NCBI RefSeq assembly: GCF_000524195.1
Contig: NW_020170384.1
Span: 1,736,517-1,800,516, forward strand
Reading direction: 5' to 3'
DNA: 64,000 nt
Source of the DNA: Echinococcus granulosus
Lineage: Eukaryota; Platyhelminthes; Cestoda; Cyclophyllidea; Taeniidae
Under the pieces are notes generated by a model. That model was given only the letters and a program-made list of their open reading frames with translations. It did no database searches and was not told where the DNA came from. Both the position numbers and the translations under genes were made by a program. Shown in pieces: positions 58,901 through 64,000 of this stretch (within the stretch, counting starts at the first letter, position 1; every line of letters begins with the position of its first letter).

Positions 58901-61900
58901 TCACGATTTTTCCAGCGGCGGGTTCGCTGATTTTGTCCTTCAGAGATACGCAATGATCATAGTCAGATCCAAAATCACCCTTGGCTAGGAGGATATCCTT
59001 TTCACGAAGCCATCCTTCCAAAGCATCCGCCTGAATGTAAAAAGGAGCTTTAGACCCGATACAACGAAGTTGATCATACCTCATTTTGATAGCGCGAAAG
59101 ATCCCGGGACGCCTCCAATGCGGAAGACGAAGATGCAAGTGAATCTCTGAGCTTTTTCCAACGTCGGCTGATATTTGTACAGCGACTGTTGATATCTTGG
59201 CCATTAGTGCTACCTTCTCTAGCAGGAATTTTCCCCTCCACTTCTACCAGTTTTGCTCCACGTGTCAGAATCTCATCAATGTGATCCTTGTTGCCCAAAA
59301 TTGATGTCTGAAAAAAGACGGATCCATTTGCCAACTTTCCACAGCAATTTTATGTTGCCCTGTTCTGATTGATTGAGACACTTGCCTGGAACTTATCTTG
59401 TCTTTGCAGCATCTCAAGCTGAGTCCTCACAGCAGCCACCTCTTCAATGAACGAGCTCCTCTTCGAAATTGACTGACTCCGGTGCAGAGCCTTCGGTGTC
59501 ATCATGATGTTCAACTCACTTTCCCGTTCTGTGAGCCACGCCTCAGTATCACTAGCATCTTCCTCCCACACGACTTGTTCAAGACGTCGATTGAGGCTCT
59601 CCAGATGATCAGCACAGATCTGATTTTAAGCGTTGCAAATAGTGCAGTGAAAATTTTAACACTAAATCATATTCAATTGTATAACCAGTCCCCAGATCCC
59701 CAAATATAAGCTGTTTGAACGATCCTGTATCAGTTTCTCAAAAAACAGCAATCACTGTAAGGGACGATTTCTATTTAAACTGAGACTTCTAACTTTAAGT
59801 CCCCGCTAGGCATGCTGACGTGGCAGTACGTGCCAAGAGTGTTCATGTGTAGAGCAGTCCCGACCCCATTGATCAAGATAGTGTGCAACAGTGGTGGCGT
59901 GGACATTGATTAATCAGTAGTGTAAAATCCAGATCCGCGAGCATTAAGCAATACAGAAGACTTCAAGCACAGTTTGTACTGAGGTGCGACACCAAGATTC
60001 GCAGCAGTAGGTCACTTAAGTAATGTCAGCGTATACAATGTTGCTCCACGTCTGTGTCATTAACTATCCGTACCAAAGTAGATCCCTGCTTTCAGTTCAC
60101 AGTCTCGGAATTCATATTTATGATCCCCCTTAGCCGGATAAAACGGACAGACGTTCCGTATCGCACTTACAATTACCATAGCAATCGGGCTGTGGACAGG
60201 GACATTCAGGCTTGACAAGTTTAATCGAGCTAGGGAGTTTTGGTTTGGGTACTTACCTGTCCAACAGAGACCCGGGCTATCTGCATTCTGTTGATCACTT
60301 CATGAATTTGTGTCGAGGCATAATGCTTCTTCTGTATCATGAGGTTCGCCGAGGACACCAGAGAGGCAACTTTATCATCGTTCGCTTTCATGACCTTTAC
60401 TATGTTTTCTGTCCGCTGTATCATACTCTTCACCTACAAAAAAGTTGGACCAGACGAAGTTATGGGGACAATTATAGGGATGCTTTTAATGGCATCTTGA
60501 ACCATCAAAAGCTTAGTGTGCAACTCACATCAAGGCTTGAATGAAGCTTATTACAACTGGCATATTTGGGAGCAGTTTGAACGCTGCTGCATTCCTCCAT
60601 TATCGCGTCAATTCGGGCGCGTTGAATTACGGTTTGGCTGGAGAATTTGGAAATTTCGCGTTTCAGCAGAAGTAAATCAAGGAGTTGTAGAATCCACCGA
60701 TTGTAATTCTTCAAACCATCCTCGATTGATCGCTGCGCTATTACCATCTGATCCACCTTATTTTTCAGCTAGAAGGTAATTTATGGCCACGGATATGACG
60801 CAATTCACGCAGTTATACGAGGTCATGTAGAGAAGGCATACTCACATCACTGGCTGCAAAGTGATTTGCATCAATCATGGACTCCGCCTCAGCTACAAGC
60901 TGTATCGAAATCGGTTTCCAGCGTTGCTGAAGCTCGTCAGACATGCGGAAGCAGTTTGCCTGCAGGAGTTCCGCCTGACTGCAGTCTATTGATTCAGGAA
61001 CCCTGGAGTTGTTATTAGCTTGACCAGTGGAAAACTTCTGATCCATCATGGCGAAGGCTTCAGCGGCTGTTTTGGCAATCGGTTCGATTGTGACGATCTC
61101 TTGTTCCGCTTCATTGCACCAGAATAGGACATCTCGCACCTACCGAAAGCAGTAACGAGGATTTAATGCTATTAAATGGCAAAACTCCCTTTAAAAGACC
61201 TACTTTACAATAAACTGCGCCCCACTGATCCTTTCATAGGGCATAATACTGCAGTATTACGTGTTAGGTGAAAATAGCGTGCATTGAACAATCCAGACAC
61301 CGTTAGTCAAGCTAGCGGGAGTAGATGCATCCAAGTGTATCTCCAGAGCGTCCTAATAACCCCAACTCACGGCTATGGACCAATACAGAAGACTTAAAGC
61401 ACCGTTTGAGCTCTGATAGGACACTCACTTATATTGTCGAAGCAAATAAATGGTATTGCCTTATCATAAGCGGTCGCTCGAGTGTACATCAGTGAGGATC
61501 CCAGCCAAAGTGGTTCCGCTTTCAACCCATGGTCTAGAGCATAATTTCTGTGGATATGCATACATGACCATAAATCGGAAAAAAGGATGCAGACCTTTTC
61601 AGAGAATTGGAGATATCGACTCCAATGATTGAGCTGTTTGCGTCTATCGACCATTTTGGCTTCGAGATCCTTCAAAGCATCTAGAAGGCGCTGACTGCGG
61701 TCCGAAATAAGGGTTTCTGTCTTGGAATTTCGCCTTCCACCATGCGGTTTTGATTCTCGTAGAATTGAGAGCAGCTCCTGTCCTTTGCTAATCACATCAT
61801 CAACCTTGATCAGAAAACAACAAATATTATCAGATTATCAGTCATCCAGAAACCATGCATAGTCTAGAGTGAGCCATTCATAAGCCAATGAAATAGAAAC

Positions 61901-64000
61901 CTTGGCATTTTGGCATGAGATTTGTCATCCCATTTCAAAGAAGGCAACGATACAAATGCACTCTATATCAGTAAAGGCAGTGTTCGGTTTCAGGCTGGTG
62001 GTAGGCAAAACGTCTACAGTAAATGGAGATTCCCCATAGCTGTCTTTAATTCGAGGATTAAAGATATCTAAATGATCAGAATTAAAGGTCCAAAACTGGC
62101 TGCATCAATGTAATAGACGGTTAGCTGTGACCATGGATTCGAGAACCGAAGTAAAAACTCTGGAACAGAGTAATTACGTAGAATAAGGATGCAATTGGGT
62201 CAAAAGTAGGGTTTCAAATAACAGGCAGCTTAAAAGTCCGAATCCCAAATGCGAGTGCATAAGTGGGAGCGTTAAATCATGACAAAATCACCTGTTGCTG
62301 AATAGAGACAAATTCGGTCTCCAAGGCCTCGTGCTTCTTCACCTGTGCTGCCAGTGTTGAGGTACTCTTGGGTGTTACTGCACTCAAAGCGGTCAGATGA
62401 GCACTTCGGTTTCGTATCAACTCCATTAAATCTGCCCATGCCTGACTGAAGCTATAGCGATGAAAACGGTGTTTAAGGTAGTGTTGGAAGGACTTAATAA
62501 CAGGATGATGACAAAAGCGTACTGTGATATATCCCCAGTGCGATCGATCCGGCTCTGAACAAGGCGGACCTGTTCCTGAAGAAGACCCTTATCTCTAGCA
62601 AGACATTCCACCTGTGAGCGGACCTGATCGGCACCCGCTCGCACTGACTGCTCGTTGCAGAAGGGGTAAGTCGACTGCGGCTGTGTGGCCATCTGGTTGA
62701 TGGTTAGACCGAAAGCGGTGGGGCTGGGTACTGTTGCTGTCTGTGCTGCTTGTCTCATTTTGGGATTTATCAATGTGTCCAGATCATCCGACAACCTCCG
62801 ACCCTCTATCAGGCAGCTGTCCACGCCATTTACCAACTTGGGGAGATTGGTAATGAATGTCTGCCATCGATTTCTGATTTTCTGATAGAAAAAAGTATAA
62901 TCCTGGTAATTGTTAAAGTTTGTAGAGCTCATATCTTGTACGTAAAGAGCCAGTGACCGACTCTAGCTACGAGAAGGTTAAGCATGGATTAAAGGTATTT
63001 CGTAAAATAGCTTAACACATCTTTTGAATAGAAATTCCCTCTCATGCGACTTAGTGTCGAAACGTACCTCGATTTGCTCTGGGTCATCACCGATTTCAGT
63101 AGCGCTGATAAAAGCAAGAGCATTTGTGATGCCTTGCTGCTGGTCATCTACCTTCTCATCGAACGCGTTAATTCGCCTTTGAAAGGAGAGACTTCTCCTA
63201 CGAGTCAAAATACCATCATTATCTGATTACGGTTACGAGGTGACTACCGAAATGAGAAAAAAAGCGCACTTTGCTGAATTCACTTTATCCTTCAGATCTC
63301 CTAGTGAACCCTCCAACTCAACAATACCGTTTTTTAATGGTTTCGCCAAATTTGGTTCGATGCTGGAAGCAGACAATACCCTGCTCACTCGATTTCCAAG
63401 GTTCGTTACCTTTGGCTCCGTCTCTTTCGTGTACTTCTCAACCTCCTGCAAGTCAAAAATGTAGACAGTGTAGGGAAATCTAGACCCTTAAGATAAAAAT
63501 GAGGCATTTTCAACGATACTTCAGCTAGTTAGATCCTTGGGAGTCACGCCTCTAATGGCAAAACTCAGCTTTACTTCACAGAACGAGTTATCATGGTTGA
63601 ACTATGTGATCAACGTGGTTTACTGAAGAATCACTGATCCAAACCGGGTTCAAGAATGAAGATTTTTTAAGGTGTGGTTAACGTACAAGTATCTTCTTCG
63701 TCGCCAAGTCGTCATTCTGATTCGACTTTCCATTTACCAGCCTATCGACATCAGCCGCTTTGGCGTTGAGAGCCTTCGTCAGATCAGCCATTTCACTAAG
63801 GAGGTTCATGGTGGACATTGCATCATCCAGCTGTTGAGATCGCGCATCGACAACCGACTGAAGGTTTGCCCAACTGCGTTGGAGATTTAGACGAACTTCT
63901 TTGGCAAGCTCATCGTCTGCCAGACAGGCTGGAATTGGTCGCCGTTTGACGTCCAACAACTGTTGAACGCGTGGATATTTGCGCTTCATCTCGTCTCGAA
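37932..64000 (-). CDS. Beta-spectrin family protein, probable beta-heavy spectrin (C-terminal part, 34 exons)
   Basis: The gene enters at the right edge and runs leftwards to a TAG at 37932-37934. Thirty-four exons were placed; all junction phases agree except one unresolved join between 44804 and 43719. About 2,400 residues of tandem triple-helical spectrin repeats are present, roughly 20-22 repeats by length, with the helix A Trp visible in many (for example ALEGWLREKD, AQEWIKAHL, LLEWIVDKS, ELDAWLDEQEQ). They are followed by a Ser/Pro-rich basic linker, then a PH domain and a short tail. Repeats followed by a C-terminal PH are the beta-spectrin architecture. The repeat array already exceeds the 17 repeats of conventional beta-spectrin and no CH domains are reached, so a beta-heavy spectrin (karst, sma-1, SPTBN5; about 30 repeats) is the best inference. 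Such proteins cross-link actin under the apical membrane in tetramers with alpha-spectrin; PH binds phosphoinositides. A conventional beta-spectrin with extra repeats cannot be excluded. Confidence 0.85.
38057..38251 (-). CDS. Spectrin exon: second half of the PH domain
   Basis: After ttttctag two bases complete Ala, then PTIGTAPLAVFNVQGAVV, the strand pair HAHVMQMKLEDGTEILLAAN, and the PH C-terminal helix DNYNRWYDCLRSAS with the invariant Trp. It ends in phase 1 at gtaagt. Confidence 0.93.
38252..39459 (-). other. Spectrin intron of 1.2 kb within the PH domain
   Basis: It contains one palindrome copy at 39050-39065. No alternative PH exon was recognised. Confidence 0.6.
39050..39065. repeat. 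Copy 4 of the 16-bp palindrome family
   Basis: GTCACATATTTGTGAC; its reverse complement plus flank matches copy 1 over 24 bp with one mismatch. Confidence 0.55.
39460..39889 (-). CDS. Spectrin exon: end of linker and first half of the PH domain
   Basis: One hundred and forty-three codons plus one base. After more Ser/Pro-rich linker (PPSVSLRQGENSPKASL) the PH core starts at YRGITKKWL, then YNWAVLEGSRLSFYENE, aligning with the beta-spectrin PH strands, and HELDAVLCVCASVVATL. The donor is gtgacc in phase 1. Confidence 0.9.
39890..43070 (-). other. Longest spectrin intron found here (3.2 kb)
   Basis: It separates the linker exon from the PH-domain exons. Apart from one palindrome copy I see nothing; plus-strand frames at 42.3-42.9 kb lack splice or motif support. 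Confidence 0.6.
40685..40701. repeat. Copy 5 of the palindrome family (17 bp)
   Basis: GTCACATTGAATGTGAC, a perfect 8-bp inverted repeat around a central G. It lies in a spectrin intron. Confidence 0.4.
43071..43719 (-). CDS. Spectrin exon: Ser/Pro-rich basic linker before the PH domain
   Basis: Two hundred and sixteen codons, the largest exon here, after the acceptor gttctag. The sequence is low-complexity and probably disordered: RSPLLRSPSQKSNSK, SIASSASAVTPTITSPEP, ETPKMERVVSISSSLSPVP. Many SP/TP sites suggest regulation by phosphorylation (inference). It ends SRSAAS at the consensus donor gtaagt, phase 0. Confidence 0.88.
43720..44803 (-). other. Spectrin intron of about 1.1 kb with unresolved splicing
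   Basis: A missing small exon may lie here because flanking phases do not match. One block with a donor gtacgc near 44.3 kb was considered but its phases do not fit. Confidence 0.4.
44804..44946 (-). CDS. Spectrin exon with uncertain 3' end (GLWRFIYSQQIKDAPEDVMN)
   Basis: The acceptor ttctgtag in phase 1 agrees with the preceding exon. It encodes a helix LIVQVLENYRHAKHMVELEA. The end at ATG|gttaaa is provisional: the following exon needs a phase-2 donor, and the only one in frame here (CA|gttgca) is poor. The frame runs on to a TAG at 44753, which would give a short isoform without PH. A micro-exon may be missing. Confidence 0.5.
45013..45337 (-). CDS. Spectrin exon (KLYEEMAELDAWLDEQEQRL)
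   Basis: One hundred and eight codons plus one base, with a clear helix A (ELDAWLDEQEQRLERT) and helix B. It is probably the last full repeat. The donor gtaatc in phase 1 fits the next acceptor (66-bp intron). Confidence 0.88.
45338..47176 (-). other. Spectrin intron of 1.8 kb
   Basis: A same-strand open frame of 122 codons (46516-46884) lies here, but frames of this length are expected by chance and it lacks splice partners in phase. Nothing else is seen. Confidence 0.55.
47177..47321 (-). CDS. Spectrin exon (AGQDLSNSIPSSKIVIQKST)
   Basis: One base completes an Arg codon, then 48 codons with EKLETAWSQMQSLWGSRNSL, a helix C signature. The donor is gtacgg, phase 0. Confidence 0.88.
48515..48670 (+). 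repeat. LTR-like dispersed repeat, copy B
   Basis: Blocks in order: TTTGTTTAAATC, GGTTTTGGTAAGGGG, GTAGGGGCTCCGC, GGCCTCCAG, AATACATATTCTCTCC, GTCTTCAGGGAACTCTCGG. The order matches the reverse complements of copies C and D. Confidence 0.55.
49150..49400. repeat. Dispersed repeat family 2, copy in a spectrin intron
   Basis: It carries CATCAGTGAGGATCCCAG (49266-49283), identical to 61487-61504, followed by TTCACAGTCCCGACAGTC, which resembles TTCACAGTCTCGGAATTC at 60.1 kb. Confidence 0.55.
49775..50095 (-). CDS. Spectrin exon (ECDRLKQDCPDRAPEVEKQW)
   Basis: One hundred and six codons flanked by partial codons at both ends. It includes VEKQWKRLETAWNSLQIAV and CGWADKQRLAML, then a helix B DLSEAHSLLDTHRQI. 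Phase 2 at both junctions. Confidence 0.93.
50096..51869 (-). other. Spectrin intron of 1.8 kb
   Basis: No same-strand exon was found. On the plus strand an acceptor-like tatccccag precedes an open frame from 50657 to 50893, whose C-terminal part (VGQLEKIFLALHENARTH) looks helical. Without a partner exon or family match this stays unsupported. Confidence 0.5.
51870..52126 (-). CDS. Spectrin exon (NLQSAMRIHVYMSDVDDLLE)
   Basis: Eighty-five codons plus two bases. The helix A Trp is in DLLEWIVDKSPEARD. It ends in phase 2 at gtaagt; the first base after the next acceptor completes Gln. Confidence 0.92.
52194..52472 (-). CDS. Spectrin exon (STSNSGTSHLTNLTNRAKQL)
   Basis: Ninety-three codons with the helix C pattern VELTQRWASVRTCMKRRRE. 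The donor is the consensus gtaagt. Confidence 0.91.
52552..52767 (-). CDS. Spectrin exon (ANLLTNFDVLSAYLELIEVR)
   Basis: Seventy-two codons, phase 0, with EFNQFLSSFDADIESRDYGV and DLDECETLLAKFTERME, a helix A/B pair. The donor is gtaagg. Confidence 0.9.
52768..53075 (-). other. Spectrin intron of 308 bp
   Basis: AT-rich, nothing else recognised. Confidence 0.6.
53076..53423 (-). CDS. Spectrin exon (HVHDIQEAQEWIKAHLYPVS)
   Basis: One hundred and sixteen codons. A helix A Trp in AQEWIKAHL is followed by a long, polar helix B/C region with DDLRKLVEKHQG. The donor is gttagt. Confidence 0.9.
53496..53777 (-). CDS. Spectrin exon (LQNLDQNTATRQLKSLSELA)
   Basis: Ninety-four codons, phase 0 at both ends, with SDLGTLQEASHLANQLMNQK. 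The acceptor acattaag is weak in pyrimidines, so the exact start is slightly uncertain. The donor is gtatgg. Confidence 0.82.
54231..54259 (+). repeat. GGA/GAG microsatellite
   Basis: A run of GAG triplets followed by GGC-GGA variants, intronic to the spectrin gene. On the spectrin transcript it reads as a CTC/CCT pyrimidine tract. Confidence 0.8.
54982..55251 (+). CDS. Candidate nested open frame with a signal-like leader (low support)
   Basis: An 89-codon frame on the strand opposite to the spectrin gene starts MQSSIKYVAIFWIILKAG, which resembles a signal peptide, followed by a basic chain with four Cys near the C-terminus (FCSRLHCG and KNHC). A frame of this length occurs by chance in this AT-rich DNA, and there is no family match, so it is listed only as a candidate. 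Confidence 0.15.
   Translation: MQSSIKYVAIFWIILKAGLTLNDFTKSRRTESQPKSIICTALIRKKEFSKGFRRLIQKNQLNLLTQDRKIGKFCSRLHCGAANIFKNHC
55297..55584 (-). CDS. Spectrin exon (VIARDIQETQRARAKSLLKT)
   Basis: Ninety-six codons with MITWRRLEKDLRVENDWLKE spanning the end of one repeat and the helix A Trp of the next. The donor is gtgagt. Confidence 0.92.
55585..55955 (-). other. Spectrin intron of 371 bp
   Basis: AT-rich intron, nothing else recognised. Confidence 0.6.
55956..56258 (-). CDS. Spectrin exon (IDIGLEMVDRLCEQGEQLVR)
   Basis: One hundred and one codons with a classical repeat: NELVKWGQLMDEALEAAKHA, then LMSDDYHRGENGLKRLLDKH in helix B. The donor is gtgagc. Confidence 0.94.
56511..56837 (-). CDS. 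Spectrin exon (IYTPDKVKEDKQLLDKTQAR)
   Basis: One hundred and nine codons. The helix A Trp is in CDNWFVSANESLKWMKEN, followed by a diverged helix B. The donor is gtaagc. Confidence 0.9.
56888..57079 (-). CDS. Spectrin exon (TDQPMIVASTNGIQQYAAPP)
   Basis: Sixty-four codons, beginning with a Pro/Gln-rich insertion and then the helix ACLAMLDSLASSLEDRNTMK. The donor is gtaggc. Confidence 0.84.
57133..57255 (-). CDS. Spectrin exon (AFATTGKQEDRWIESVQSQA)
   Basis: Forty-one codons ending in the acidic DSDNSDDE at the donor gtgagt. Confidence 0.86.
57468..57851 (-). CDS. Spectrin exon with a basic insertion (GCRQLVDWSNGVEKELKPHI)
   Basis: One hundred and twenty-eight codons. The helix A Trp is in LVDWSNGVEKEL. 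A loop with KSATTDGESGEKRRA precedes the helix FIVRMRRRLTDCQSEL. It ends DIEEKRQ at gtttgt. Confidence 0.88.
58092..58187 (-). CDS. Spectrin exon (SYLEAVTRETKVLQKERREL)
   Basis: Thirty-two codons of charged helix between the acceptor gctacag and the donor gtgagt. Confidence 0.86.
58254..58466 (-). CDS. Spectrin exon (ASVRDDLGKMLTVSELEALL)
   Basis: Seventy-one codons, phase 0, strongly coiled-coil (TKKVEEEAKNAVESFASN). The donor is gtaagc. Confidence 0.88.
58551..58850 (-). CDS. Spectrin exon (HIHFTIKVNDATIRDFRSLS)
   Basis: One hundred codons with the helix C motif ICDRWSRVQESLSRYAKLLE. It follows a 54-bp intron and ends at gtgaga. Confidence 0.9.
58905..59030 (-). CDS. Spectrin exon (ADALEGWLREKDILLAKGDF)
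   Basis: Forty-two codons carrying one of the clearest repeat signatures: ALEGWLREKD, then GSDYDHCVSLKDKI in helix B. The donor is gtgagt. Confidence 0.93.
59080..59307 (-). CDS. Spectrin exon (TSILGNKDHIDEILTRGAKL)
   Basis: Seventy-six codons, phase 0, with the helix C motif NISRRWKKLRDSLASSSSAL. The donor is gtatga. Confidence 0.88.
59386..59619 (-). CDS. Spectrin exon (ICADHLESLNRRLEQVVWEE), followed by a GC donor
   Basis: Seventy-eight codons with the repeat motif DTEAWLTERESELNIMM. It ends RQDKFQ at CAG|gcaagt, a GC-AG donor; the phase of the next exon agrees only with this cut. Confidence 0.86.
59620..60256 (-). other. Spectrin intron of 637 bp enlarged by a repeat
   Basis: Neighbouring introns are 49-95 bp; this one is enlarged and contains a family 2 repeat. 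No nested exon is seen. Confidence 0.65.
59800..60130. repeat. Dispersed repeat family 2, copy in a spectrin intron
   Basis: AATACAGAAGACTTCAAGCA (from 59950) matches AATACAGAAGACTTAAAGCA at 61.4 kb. Further on, CCAAAGTAGATCCCTGCTTT parallels CCAAAGTGGTTCCGCTTT there, and AGTTCACAGTC matches the copy at 49.3 kb. Confidence 0.6.
60257..60433 (-). CDS. Spectrin exon (VKSMIQRTENIVKVMKANDD)
   Basis: Fifty-nine codons from the acceptor ttttgtag to the consensus donor gtaagt, phase 0 at both ends, ending ARVSVGQ. Confidence 0.86.
60529..60768 (-). CDS. Spectrin exon (LKNKVDQMVIAQRSIEDGLK)
   Basis: Eighty codons, phase 0 at both ends, with YNRWILQLLDLLLLKREI. The donor is gtgagt. The repeat is divergent but fully helical in character. 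Confidence 0.86.
60846..61139 (-). CDS. Spectrin exon (VRDVLFWCNEAEQEIVTIEP)
   Basis: Ninety-eight codons, phase 0 at both ends. Contains the helix A Trp in VLFWCNEAEQEI and the helix C pattern MSDELQQRWKPISIQLVAEA. The donor is gtgagt. Confidence 0.9.
61230..61560. repeat. Dispersed repeat family 2, copy in a spectrin intron
   Basis: It shares CAATACAGAAGACTT with the copy at 59.9 kb followed by a diverged but collinear block, and the exact 18-mer CATCAGTGAGGATCCCAG (61487-61504) with the copy at 49.3 kb. It fills most of the 455-bp intron 61140-61594. Confidence 0.6.
61595..61804 (-). CDS. Spectrin exon (VDDVISKGQELLSILRES)
   Basis: Seventy codons, phase 0 at both ends. Carries the repeat helix B/C motif RRKQLNHWSRYLQFSEK before the donor gtctgc. 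Confidence 0.85.
61805..62291 (-). other. Spectrin intron of 487 bp
   Basis: No exon, RNA gene or recognised repeat is seen in it. Confidence 0.6.
62292..62445 (-). CDS. Spectrin exon (QAWADLMELIRNRSAHLTAL)
   Basis: One base completes a His codon after the acceptor gcttcag, then 51 codons include AWADLMELI with the conserved helix Trp and a coiled-coil end FVSIQQQ. The donor is gtgatt. Confidence 0.85.
62523..62881 (-). CDS. Spectrin exon with a Gln/Pro/Thr-rich insertion
   Basis: Begins KIRNRWQTFITNLPKLV, a repeat helix. Between two helices lies a stretch of about 45 residues unlike a spectrin repeat (QTATVPSPTAFGLTINQMA and neighbours), then VRSQVECLARDKGLLQEQV. It ends in phase 2 at gtacgc. 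Confidence 0.82.
63068..63197 (-). CDS. Spectrin exon (RSLSFQRRINAFDEKVDDQQ)
   Basis: Starts with one base after actcgtag, then 43 codons to PEQIE at the donor gtacgt. The frame matches the following exon. Confidence 0.78.
63270..63445 (-). CDS. Spectrin exon (EVEKYTKETEPK to KVNSA)
   Basis: The acceptor is cttgcag, phase 0. The phase of the next exon requires the unusual donor gtgcgc (ending in phase 2); the in-phase alternative gtagtc would break the frame. Helical, coiled-coil-like composition. Confidence 0.65.
63687..64000 (-). CDS. Spectrin exon at the right window edge (truncated by the window)
   Basis: Open from the edge, it reads RDEMKRKYPRVQQLLDVK through the repeat helix NLQRSWANLQSVVDARSQQL to LATKKIL. 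The donor is gtacgt, phase 0. Its acceptor lies beyond 64000. Confidence 0.85.

Overview
This is eukaryotic, intron-rich, AT-leaning DNA. The very short introns (34 bp in VPS4, many of 49-80 bp in the large minus-strand gene) next to multi-kilobase introns, with scattered diverged repeats, suggest a parasitic flatworm, most likely a tapeworm. That assignment is inference from gene structure; no species marker was found. Apart from one orphan candidate exon, no gene is convincing on sequence alone outside the three loci below.

Left part (1-12.7 kb): a plus-strand VPS4 gene (ESCRT-III disassembly AAA+ ATPase). Seven coding exons (9328-12731) give an almost full-length protein: MIT domain, Walker A, pore loop, Walker B, sensor and arginine fingers, and C-terminal helix. 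Only the first few residues and the start codon are unresolved. The 9 kb upstream is largely featureless, with one orphan exon-like block at 3853-3922.

Middle (12.7-37.9 kb): mostly intergenic. It holds a C-skewed GC-rich block at 13.0-13.4 kb, a G-run at 17.6 kb, a recurring 16-17 bp palindrome, and a cluster of diverged LTR-like repeats at 27.8-31.9 kb. One small minus-strand gene (23690-24554) has three exons with perfectly matching splice phases and encodes 156 residues of unrecognised function.

Right part (37.9-64 kb): the 3' part of one very large minus-strand gene. I resolved 34 coding exons. They encode about 2,400 residues of spectrin-repeat sequence, then a Ser/Pro-rich basic linker, a split PH domain and a short tail. 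A C-terminal PH after spectrin repeats marks a beta-spectrin. The length, already beyond a 17-repeat beta-spectrin with no actin-binding domain yet reached, points to a beta-heavy spectrin (karst/sma-1/SPTBN5 type). Its N-terminal exons lie beyond position 64000. VPS4 and the small gene converge. The small gene lies downstream of the spectrin gene on the same strand.

No new biological system was found. The points most worth a second look are the VPS4 start (possible spliced-leader or micro-exon ATG), the 34-bp intron, a GC-AG intron in the spectrin gene, the unresolved junction before its linker, the unknown 156-residue protein, and three dispersed repeat families.
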